Below are positions 31,125 to 37,090 of a stretch of 37,090 nt of DNA, one piece after another. How positions within the stretch are numbered: position 1 is the first letter of the stretch; each line of letters opens with the position of its first letter. Source of the DNA: Candidatus Rokubacteria bacterium CSP1-6 (GTDB lineage: Bacteria; Methylomirabilota; Methylomirabilia; Rokubacteriales; CSP1-6); NCBI GenBank assembly GCA_001443385.1, contig LDXP01000011.1, positions 7,892 through 44,981 of the forward strand, given 5' to 3'. Below the pieces are notes generated by a model. That model was not told the origin of the DNA. It ran no database searches and was given only the letters and a program-made list of their open reading frames with translations. A program made the position numbers and the translations under genes.

Positions 31125-32201
31125 ATGATCACAGAGGAAGCCGTCCTCCAGGCGCTCCGGACCGTTCAGGATCCGGGCGCCGGGGAAGATATCGTCAGCC
31201 TCGGCCTGGTCCAGGGCATGACCGTCCAGGACGGGCGAGTGTCCTTCACCCTCCAGTTCACGACCCAGCCAGCGGTGGCGAAGGCCCAGATCCACAGCCA
31301 GGCGCGCAAAGTGGTGGCTGCGCTGGCCGGAGTGTCCGACGTGAAGGTGGCGATGGGAGGCGGGACCCAGGCGGCCGGGCGCGCCACCCACGCCGAGCCT
31401 CCCAAGGAAGACCTCATTCCCGAGGTCAAGCACACGATCGCAGTCTCCTCCGGCAAGGGCGGGGTGGGGAAATCCACCGTCGCCGTCAACCTCGCCCTGG
31501 CCCTCCGCGAGACGGGCGCCCGGGTCGGGCTCGTGGACGTGGATGTATACGGCCCGGACATTCCCCTCATGATGGGCGCCCGCGGCACCCCCGCGATGTT
31601 CAACAACCGCATCATCCCCGTGGAGAGCTACGGGATCAAGCTCATCTCCATCGGTTTCTTCGTGGCACCGGGAGAGGCGATCGTCTGGCGCGGCCCGATG
31701 ATCCACTCGGCGGTCCAGCAATTCTTAAGGGACGTCCACTGGGGCGAGCTCGACTATCTGATCTTCGACATGCCGCCGGGCACGGGCGACGCCCAGCTGT
31801 CCCTCTCCCAGGTTATCCCGCTTGGCGGCGTGGTGATGGTGACCACCCCCCAGGAGGTGGCGCTCCTGGACGTGCGGAAGGCGGTGGCGATGTTCAAGAA
31901 GCTCAACGTCCCGATCCTCGGGATCGTGGAGAACATGAGCGACTTCGTCTGCCCTCACTGCGGGGCGCACACCCCGATTTTCGGCGAAGGGGGAGGCGCG
32001 AAGATCGCCCGGGAGGCGGACGTGCCGGTCCTGGCCCAGATCCCGATCGATCCGGAGACGCGGAAGGGCGGCGACGAAGGAGAGCCGATCCTGGTCCGGA
32101 AGCCCGATTCGGCCCAGGCCGCGGCCTTCCGGAAACTGGCGGCGGCCGTCGCCGACCGGGTCAGCACACTCTCCGTTTTCACGCTTCCGAAAATCACCTA
32201 G
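31125..32201 (+). CDS. Mrp/ApbC Fe-S cluster carrier ATPase
   Basis: 358 aa from ATG 31125 (MITEEAVLQALRTVQDP). The N-terminal DUF59/MIP18-like domain (about 1-90) is followed by the Mrp P-loop ATPase: deviant Walker A SSGKGGVGKSTVAVNLALAL, DVDVYGPDIPLMMG, DYLIFDMPPGTGDAQL, and the metal-binding CxxC in DFVCPHCGAHTPIFG. It assembles or carries 4Fe-4S clusters in the cytoplasm. The track start 31089 would add 12 residues from inside the promoter. Confidence 0.95.
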   Translation: MITEEAVLQALRTVQDPGAGEDIVSLGLVQGMTVQDGRVSFTLQFTTQPAVAKAQIHSQARKVVAALAGVSDVKVAMGGGTQAAGRATHAEPPKEDLIPEVKHTIAVSSGKGGVGKSTVAVNLALALRETGARVGLVDVDVYGPDIPLMMGARGTPAMFNNRIIPVESYGIKLISIGFFVAPGEAIVWRGPMIHSAVQQFLRDVHWGELDYLIFDMPPGTGDAQLSLSQVIPLGGVVMVTTPQEVALLDVRKAVAMFKKLNVPILGIVENMSDFVCPHCGAHTPIFGEGGGAKIAREADVPVLAQIPIDPETRKGGDEGEPILVRKPDSAQAAAFRKLAAAVADRVSTLSVFTLPKIT

Positions 32202-32202
32202 C

Positions 32203-32823
32203 GTGGTGGTCCTGCCGATCTTCCCGCTCCCCGGCCTGACCTTTTTCCCTCACACGCTCCTGCCGCTCCACATCTTCGAGGCGCGCTACCGCGCGATGGT
32301 CACCGACTGCCTGGCCCGCGACCGGCGCCTGGCCGTGGTAGGGCTCAGGCCCGGCTACGAGGCGACCTATGACGCGAAGCCTGAGGTGTACGCCGTGGCC
32401 GGCGCGGGGGAGATCGTGCGGTGGGAGCGGCTCGCCACGGGCAGGTTCAACATCCTTGTCCGTGGCGACTGCCGTGTGAGGATCGAGACCGAGCTGCCGA
32501 CGGACACGCTCTACCGCGTGGTGCGGGCCCGCGTCCTCGAGGACGCCGTCCCCCAGGGCGATGGCGGCCGGCTCGCCTCCCAGACCGATCGCGTGAAAGC
32601 GGCCTGTCTCAGGCTCCTCGAGGCCCACGGCCAATCCTCGCGCGAGGTGGAGCGGGCGCTCCGCGCGGCGACGGTCCCAGGAGTGGCGGCGGACCGGATC
32701 GCCTCGGTGGTCATCCCGGATCCGCTTCTGCGGCAGGATATGCTGGAGACGCTCGACGTCGGGCGCCGCCTCGACCGGCTCGCCGCCGCCCTCGACGACC
32801 TGCTACGCCAGGTCACTTCGTAG
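32203..32823 (+). CDS. LON substrate-binding domain protein
   Basis: 206 aa made of the N-terminal (LAN/LON) domain of Lon protease without ATPase or protease parts: LPIFPLPGLTFFPHTLLPLH then IFEARYRAMVTDCLA, GEIVRWERLATGRFNILVRG and a helical C-terminal half. Such stand-alone proteins are widespread and of unclear job. GTG 32203 lies one base after the mrp stop, so it is very probably in the same transcript. Confidence 0.9.
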   Translation: MVVLPIFPLPGLTFFPHTLLPLHIFEARYRAMVTDCLARDRRLAVVGLRPGYEATYDAKPEVYAVAGAGEIVRWERLATGRFNILVRGDCRVRIETELPTDTLYRVVRARVLEDAVPQGDGGRLASQTDRVKAACLRLLEAHGQSSREVERALRAATVPGVAADRIASVVIPDPLLRQDMLETLDVGRRLDRLAAALDDLLRQVTS

Positions 32824-32826
32824 GTC

Positions 32827-33762
32827 ATGGACCCGATCACGCACGGATTGACGGGGGCCATTCTCGCCCAGGCGGGCCTTCGCCAGCGCTACGGCTACCA
32901 GGCCACCCTGGCGACGACGGCGGGCGCACTGATTCCCGACATCGATGTCCTCTGGTCCCCGGCGGGGAGCGTTGTGGCGCTGGAGACTCACCGCGGGATC
33001 ACCCACTCGTTCGTCGGGGCCCTTGGGCTCGCGGTCGCCCTCGGGCTGATCGTCCGGCTGCTGGGTCCTGAGAAGCGATGGAGGCTCCTGTCGGGCCTCG
33101 CGCTTCTTGGGATCGTCGTCGGCCATCTCATCCTGGACCTCATCACGAGCTACGGGATCCAGCTCTTCCTGCCGTTTTCGCGCTCGCGCCCCGCCCTGGA
33201 CCTTGTCTTCATCATTGATCCCTTCTTCACCCTGCCGCTCCTGGCGGCGCTGGTCACCGGCTACGCCTGGCGCTCCCGGTCGGCGCTCATCGGGCGGGTG
33301 GCCCTGGGACTCATCGCGGGTTACCTGGGCCTGATGGCGGTCAACCACGTCGCGGCCGTGAGCACGCTCGATCGCATCGCGCGGGCCCAGGGAATCGTCC
33401 CGCGCCGGGTCGAAGCGCTGCCGGAGCCGTTCACGCCGTTCCGCTGGCGAGGCTTCGTGGAGGACGGGAATACGTACTGGCAGGGGATCGTCGCTGTCGA
33501 GCGGGGGCAAGCGGACCTGGTCGCCATTTCAAAGGGCCCGCGGAACGGGCCGGTGGCGCGGGCGGAGGAGGTCGAGGCGGTCAAGACGTTTCGCTGGTTC
33601 GCGCGCTTTCCGGTGGTGACCTTGCGTGAGGACGGCGCGCGGCAGGTCGTCGAGTACCAGGACCTCCGGTTCGCCCACTCATTCAGGCGGCGCCCCGCCT
33701 TCCTGCTTCGGGTCATCCTGGGACCCGGGGGTGTCGTCGAGCAGGTCCTTCTCAACCCATGA
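32827..33762 (+). CDS. Membrane-bound metal-dependent hydrolase (DUF457/YdjM-like)
   Basis: 311 aa. The N-terminus MDPITHGLTGAILAQAG, then GALIPDIDVLW, ETHRGITHSFVG and IVVGHLILDLITSYG give the conserved His/Asp set of the YdjM family, thought to bind metal. About five hydrophobic helices follow through residue 180 (for example LGLAVALGLIVRLLG). The C-terminal third is a soluble beta-rich domain (RWRGFVEDGNTYWQGIVAVE, RWFARFPVVTLREDGARQVV). Substrate unknown. Four bases after the LON protein, and its stop overlaps the next start. Confidence 0.88.
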   Translation: MDPITHGLTGAILAQAGLRQRYGYQATLATTAGALIPDIDVLWSPAGSVVALETHRGITHSFVGALGLAVALGLIVRLLGPEKRWRLLSGLALLGIVVGHLILDLITSYGIQLFLPFSRSRPALDLVFIIDPFFTLPLLAALVTGYAWRSRSALIGRVALGLIAGYLGLMAVNHVAAVSTLDRIARAQGIVPRRVEALPEPFTPFRWRGFVEDGNTYWQGIVAVERGQADLVAISKGPRNGPVARAEEVEAVKTFRWFARFPVVTLREDGARQVVEYQDLRFAHSFRRRPAFLLRVILGPGGVVEQVLLNP

Positions 33763-34586
33763 GTCCCCGGGCCGATAACCTTCGCATCCCGGCGTTCTCG
33801 GTCGTCGCCGATCCTCACGTACAACCGCGTACGCTCCGGTCGGCTCCTCCCTCGGGCCTTGGGCTGCTCGGTTCTCGGCCCGGGGCAGGAGCCAGAGCGC
33901 GGGGCCTGCTCCGGTTGCTGGTCTTGTGCGCCGTGATCTTCCCCGCCGTCGCCCAGGCGGCCACGTGGGGGTGGCTGGGCGTCAGGATCCGCGACCTCTC
34001 GGAGCAGGAGATGGAGGAGATCTCGACGCGTCACGGCATCCGGGAGGGCTACGGAGCGTTGATCGTCGAGGTCCTGAAGGAGACCCCGGCGGCCCGGGCG
34101 GGGCTTCAGAACGGCGATCTCGTGGTGGCCTTCAAGGATCGGCCGGTCGTCGATACCCGCTCCCTCCAGCGTTTCGTGGCCGCGACGCCGGCGGGGCAGG
34201 AGGTACCCTTGACCGTTCTCCGGGGAGGGGAGGGCCGACGTACGGTGCGAGTGAGCGTGGGGGTGATGCCCCAGGAGGTCGTCGCCGAGCGGGTGGCGGC
34301 GGAGTTCGGCTTCGTTGTCCGCGACCCTCAGGAGGAGCGCGAATCGCTCCGGCCGTCGGGAGTCCCCGCTATCGCCGTGGTGCTGCGCGGCAGCCAGGCC
34401 GACCGGGCGGGGCTCAAGGCGGGGGACGTCATCGTGGAGGTCAACGGGCGGCCCGTGCTGTCCCGCCAAGCCGTGGGCGACGCCCTGGTGGACGTGGCCC
34501 TCGACCAGCCGCTCAGGCTGACCGTGAGGCGGGAGGGGGAGCCATTGGCCCTGACGGTAGCCCCCCCGGGCGCTAGATTTCCCTAA
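33759..34586 (+). CDS. Exported protein with two PDZ domains
   Basis: 275 aa. A signal-like helix (LLRLLVLCAVIFPAVAQAATW, about 50-68) sits after an unusually long, Pro/Arg-rich N-terminus, so the true start may be further in, although I see no better codon. Two PDZ domains follow: about 72-170 (GWLGVRIRDLSEQEMEEIST, KETPAARAGLQNGDLVVAF) and about 185-270 (VVLRGSQADRAGLKAGDVIV, EVNGRPVLSRQAVGDALVDV). There is no Ser-His-Asp protease domain as in DegP, so it is an isolated PDZ-pair protein, perhaps a periplasmic adaptor. Overlaps the previous stop by four bases. Confidence 0.8.
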   Translation: MSPRADNLRIPAFSVVADPHVQPRTLRSAPPSGLGLLGSRPGAGARARGLLRLLVLCAVIFPAVAQAATWGWLGVRIRDLSEQEMEEISTRHGIREGYGALIVEVLKETPAARAGLQNGDLVVAFKDRPVVDTRSLQRFVAATPAGQEVPLTVLRGGEGRRTVRVSVGVMPQEVVAERVAAEFGFVVRDPQEERESLRPSGVPAIAVVLRGSQADRAGLKAGDVIVEVNGRPVLSRQAVGDALVDVALDQPLRLTVRREGEPLALTVAPPGARFP

Positions 34587-34595
34587 TGAACGCCC

Positions 34596-34625
34596 TTGAC
34601 AAGTGAGCCGCCTTGCCAATAGGGT
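34596..34625 (+). promoter_or_regulatory. Candidate promoter for the TRAP operon
   Basis: TTGACA (34596-34601) and TAGGGT (34620-34625) are 18 bases apart. They lie in the 113-base gap before dctP, followed by about 75 bases of leader and a strong GAGGAGG site near 34685. The -35 is perfect and the -10 poor. Confidence 0.4.
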
Positions 34626-34699
34626 AGCGTGTCGCTTTTGTCTCTAGCGGGGGTCCACTGGAAGCCTCAACCCGGCCGTTTACAGAGGAGGAAGAGAAG

Positions 34700-35836
34700 A
34701 TGGAGAAAGAGAAGATGAAGGAAACCACGTCACGACGCGGCTTTCTGAAGAAGGCGGCGGTCGCCGCCGGCGCCGCGGGGGCGGCGACGATAGGCTTCCC
34801 CCAGGTCTCTAGGGCGCAGACCACCGTCCTGAAGATGCAGGGGTCCTGGGGCGCCAAGGACGTGTTCAACGAGTTCGCCGAAGACTATATCAAGCGCGTC
34901 AACGAGATGGCCGGCGGACGGCTCAAGATTGACTATCTGGTCGGCGGCTCCGTCGTCCACCCCTTCCAGGTGCAGGACGCCGTCCATGGCGGACAGCTCG
35001 ACGGCGCCCACACGGTGACCGTGTACTGGTACGGCAAGCACAAGGCCGCGTCGCTCTTCGGCACCGGCCCGGTGTTCGGCTTCAATGCCAATGAGGGTCT
35101 CGGCTGGATCCACAATGGCGGTGGCCGCGAGCTGTTCAACGAGCTGCTCACCGACATCATGAAGCTCAACATCGTCAGCTTCTTCGCCATGCCGATGCCG
35201 ACCCAGCCGCTCGGCTGGTTCAAGAAGCCGGTCAGGAGCATGGCCGACCTGAAGGGCCTGAAGTACCGCACGGTGGGCCTGGCGGCCGATCTGATGCAGG
35301 CCATGGGCCTGGCGGTGGCGCAGCTTCCGGGCGGCGAGATCGTGCCGGCCATGGAGCGCGGCGTGATCGACGCCTTCGAGTTCAACAACCCGACCTCCGA
35401 CCGCCGCTTCGGCGCCCAGGACGTGGCCAAGAACTACATGCTGGGCAGCTACCACCAGGCCACCGAGTACTTCGAGATCATGTTCAACAAGGCCAAGTTC
35501 ACCGCGCTGCCCAAGGAGCAGCAGGCCATTCTTCAATATGGCGCCGAGGCCGTCTCCTCCGCCAACGAGTGGAAGGGGATGGACTACTACTCGAAGGACC
35601 TGCAGGAGCTGATCACCAAGGACAAGGTCAACGTCCTCCGCACGCCCAAGAGCGTGTTCGACGCTCAGATCAAGGCCTGGGACGGCCTGATCGAGGTGCT
35701 CGGCAAGGACCCCTTCATGAAGAAGGTGATGGACTCCCAGAAGGCGTGGGTGAAGCGGGTGGTCTATTACGGCATGCTCAACGCCGCCGATTACCGCGTC
35801 GCCTACGAGCACCACTTCGCCAAGCTGCCGCTGTAA
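34700..35836 (+). CDS. dctP: TRAP transporter solute-binding protein DctP (TakP/FcbT1-like)
   Basis: Periplasmic binding protein of a tripartite ATP-independent transporter, 378 aa. It opens with a Tat signal (SRRGFLKKAAVAAGAAGAAT). The body has family features: LKIDYLVGGSVVHPFQVQDA, WFKKPVRSMADLKGLKYRTV, LPGGEIVPAMERGVIDAFEF and EYFEIMFNKAKFTALPKEQQ. In TRAP proteins the Arg in the KYRT region binds the substrate carboxylate, so an organic acid is likely. The layout is of the COG4663 group (2-oxoacid, lactate or aromatic-acid binders); the exact ligand cannot be read. A stable hairpin separates it from dctQ. Confidence 0.92.
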   Translation: MEKEKMKETTSRRGFLKKAAVAAGAAGAATIGFPQVSRAQTTVLKMQGSWGAKDVFNEFAEDYIKRVNEMAGGRLKIDYLVGGSVVHPFQVQDAVHGGQLDGAHTVTVYWYGKHKAASLFGTGPVFGFNANEGLGWIHNGGGRELFNELLTDIMKLNIVSFFAMPMPTQPLGWFKKPVRSMADLKGLKYRTVGLAADLMQAMGLAVAQLPGGEIVPAMERGVIDAFEFNNPTSDRRFGAQDVAKNYMLGSYHQATEYFEIMFNKAKFTALPKEQQAILQYGAEAVSSANEWKGMDYYSKDLQELITKDKVNVLRTPKSVFDAQIKAWDGLIEVLGKDPFMKKVMDSQKAWVKRVVYYGMLNAADYRVAYEHHFAKLPL

Positions 35837-35874
35837 CCTTTTCTCCCGGTACCGTTAAGTGCTGTGCTTTCAGG

Positions 35875-35902
35875 TCGGGCGGCGTGGGCTCACGCCGCCC
35901 GA
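35875..35902. repeat. Intercistronic hairpin between dctP and dctQ
   Basis: An 11-pair perfect stem TCGGGCGGCGT/ACGCCGCCCGA encloses GGGCTC. No T-run follows, so it is not a typical terminator. In binding-protein-dependent systems such hairpins often protect the upstream binding-protein message, giving more DctP than membrane subunits. Confidence 0.6.
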
Positions 35903-35918
35903 GCCTCTGTAGGGGGAC

Positions 35919-36527
35919 ATGACCCGGTTTCTCTTTTTCATCGACTCGCTCAGCACGTGGGTCGGGAAAGCATTTGCCTGGCTGATCCTCGTGCTGACGT
36001 TCGGCGTCAGCTACGAGGTCTTCGTACGCTACGTCCTGCGCGCGCCGACGACCTGGGCCTTCGACATCAGCTACATCACCTACGGCGCCATGTTCCTGAT
36101 GGCCGGCGCCTACACCCTGTCACGCAACGGACACGTGCGTAGCGATATGATGTACCGCTTGTGGCGGCCGAGGGTCCAAGCCACGATGGATCTGGTGCTC
36201 TACATCGCGTTCTTTCTTCCCGCCGTGGGGGCCTGGATCTACTCCGGCTGGGCGTACGCGAGCTTGTCCGTCCGATTCAGAGAGGTGAGCATCTTCAGCC
36301 CCGCCGGGGTTCCGGTGTTCCCGCTCAAGGCCTTGATCCCGGTCACCGGGGTGCTCCTGCTCCTGCAGGGAGTCGCCGAGATCATCCGCTGCGTCCTCTG
36401 CATCCGTCTGGGGGCCTGGCCGCAGCGTCTGCACGACGTCGAAGAGACCGAATCCGTCATCCTCCGTGAGAAGCAGTATCTCGCCGAGCACGGCGAACAG
36501 GCGCCGCCCGGTCGTCAGGGCACCTGA
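35919..36527 (+). CDS. dctQ: TRAP transporter small membrane subunit DctQ
   Basis: 202 aa with four predicted TM helices (about 18-38, 50-66, 88-112 and 132-155). The family block VSYEVFVRYVLRAPTTWAFD followed by ISYITYGAMFLMAGAYTLSR is the DctQ signature (the vRYvfn...W..E/D pattern). The helices are followed by a charged cytoplasmic tail (VEETESVILREKQYLAEHGE), longer than in many DctQ proteins. AGGGGG lies a few bases before ATG 35919. Two bases separate it from dctM. Confidence 0.92.
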   Translation: MTRFLFFIDSLSTWVGKAFAWLILVLTFGVSYEVFVRYVLRAPTTWAFDISYITYGAMFLMAGAYTLSRNGHVRSDMMYRLWRPRVQATMDLVLYIAFFLPAVGAWIYSGWAYASLSVRFREVSIFSPAGVPVFPLKALIPVTGVLLLLQGVAEIIRCVLCIRLGAWPQRLHDVEETESVILREKQYLAEHGEQAPPGRQGT

Positions 36528-36529
36528 GC

Positions 36530-37090
36530 ATGACCGACCCGCAGATCGGCCTGTTGATGCTGGGCCTGTTCATCTTCATCATCATGCTTGGTTACCCGAT
36601 TGCCTTCACCTTGATCGCCATGGGGGTGGGCTTCGGATATTACGCCTACTTCACACCCGGCCAGGACTTCTTCGACAACCGCATCTTCAGGCTGCTCGTC
36701 CAGAAGACCTTCGAGGTCACGTCCAACGACGTGCTGACGGCCGTGCCCTTGTTCCTGTTCATGGGGTACGTGGTCGAACGCGCGAACATCCTCGACCGCC
36801 TGTTCCGCTCGCTGCAGATCGCCGCCAAGCACGTCCCCGGATCGCTCGCGGTGGCGACGCTGCTCACCTGCGCCATGTTCGCCACCGCCACGGGTATTGT
36901 GGGCGCGGTGGTGACCCTGATGGGGCTTCTCGCCTTTCCCGCCATGCTGCGCGCCGGTTATGACATCAAGCTCTCCGCGGGGGTCGTCTGCGCGGGCGGC
37001 TGCCTCGGCATTCTGATCCCGCCCAGCATTCTACTCATCGTCTATGCTGCCACCGCCGGGATCTCGGCGGTGAAGCTGTATGCGGCCGCC
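36530..37090 (+). CDS. dctM: TRAP transporter large permease DctM (partial, runs off the window)
   Basis: Open frame from ATG 36530 to the window end, 187 codons with no stop, absent from the ORF track because it is unfinished. It reads IGLLMLGLFIFIIMLGYPIA, FEVTSNDVLTAVPLFLFMGY, then CAMFATATGIVGAVVTLMGL and CAGGCLGILIPPSILLIVYA, which are DctM/TRAP large-subunit landmarks. The large subunit is the Na+-coupled transport channel, usually about 430 residues or more, so over half the gene is missing here. Confidence 0.93.
   Translation, partial: MTDPQIGLLMLGLFIFIIMLGYPIAFTLIAMGVGFGYYAYFTPGQDFFDNRIFRLLVQKTFEVTSNDVLTAVPLFLFMGYVVERANILDRLFRSLQIAAKHVPGSLAVATLLTCAMFATATGIVGAVVTLMGLLAFPAMLRAGYDIKLSAGVVCAGGCLGILIPPSILLIVYAATAGISAVKLYAAA

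Noticed and set aside
29555-32239. 894-aa + strand ORF over the aminotransferase and mrp region
   Set aside because: It is the complement of the aminotransferase and flavin reductase followed by an out-of-frame copy of mrp.
1-37090. tRNA, rRNA or CRISPR array
   Set aside because: I saw no cloverleaf-like sequence, rRNA motif or regularly spaced repeat array in reading the window; the only tandem repeat is the 42-base pair near 6.8 kb, without spacers.

Overview
The window is GC-rich (roughly two thirds G+C), densely coded bacterial DNA from a Gram-negative-type organism. It encodes Tat and lipoprotein signals, an MsbA-like exporter and TRAP transport. Gene style, GC content and short GC-hairpin intergenic repeats remind me of uncultured soil/subsurface lineages such as Rokubacteria/Methylomirabilota. 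That placement is an impression from gene content, not a measured phylogeny.

Layout. (1) 1-11.5 kb: nitrogen from urea. An ANTAR-type RNA-binding regulator is followed by a leader holding a sigma-54-type promoter and two hexaloop hairpins that fit the ANTAR target rule. Next come a complete urea ABC importer (urtABCDE) and a complete urease locus (ureABCEFGD). (2) 11.5-12.6 kb: a lipoprotein-like metallo-beta-lactamase-fold hydrolase. (3) 12.6-22.6 kb: phosphate. The phoB/phoR two-component pair is followed by pstSCAB, phoU and a LOG-family protein with an apparent C-terminal frameshift. PstC and PstA are both unusually large. Everything from urtA to the LOG gene is on the + strand, mostly with overlaps or tiny gaps. 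(4) 22.6-24.0 kb (- strand): arsR-arsM arsenic methylation and a small zinc-ribbon protein. (5) 24.1-26.3 kb: glutamine-dependent NAD synthetase, then a ribbon-helix-helix/RelE toxin-antitoxin pair with its own operator. (6) 26.3-31.1 kb (- strand): a macro-domain remnant, MsbA-type ABC exporter, family-4-like glycosyltransferase, DegT-type aminotransferase and flavin reductase, which suggests surface polysaccharide or lipid work. (7) 31.1-34.6 kb (+): Mrp/ApbC Fe-S carrier, LON-domain protein, DUF457 membrane hydrolase and a double-PDZ protein. (8) 34.6 kb to the end: a TRAP transporter operon (dctP, dctQ, truncated dctM).

The best regulatory story is at 604-775: a -24/-12 promoter, then two hairpins with A1/G4 hexaloops, then a Shine-Dalgarno that can itself be paired, directly ahead of urtA and next to an ANTAR protein gene. 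This resembles the nasF/NasR and AmiR designs, but the regulator has only a half-size, degenerate receiver. Other notable signals are three promoters placed so close to their ATG that the transcripts should be leaderless (arsR, antitoxin, mrp), a 41-45 bp hairpin repeat present twice, and a 16-bp inverted repeat forming the exact junction between the aminotransferase stop and the glycosyltransferase start.
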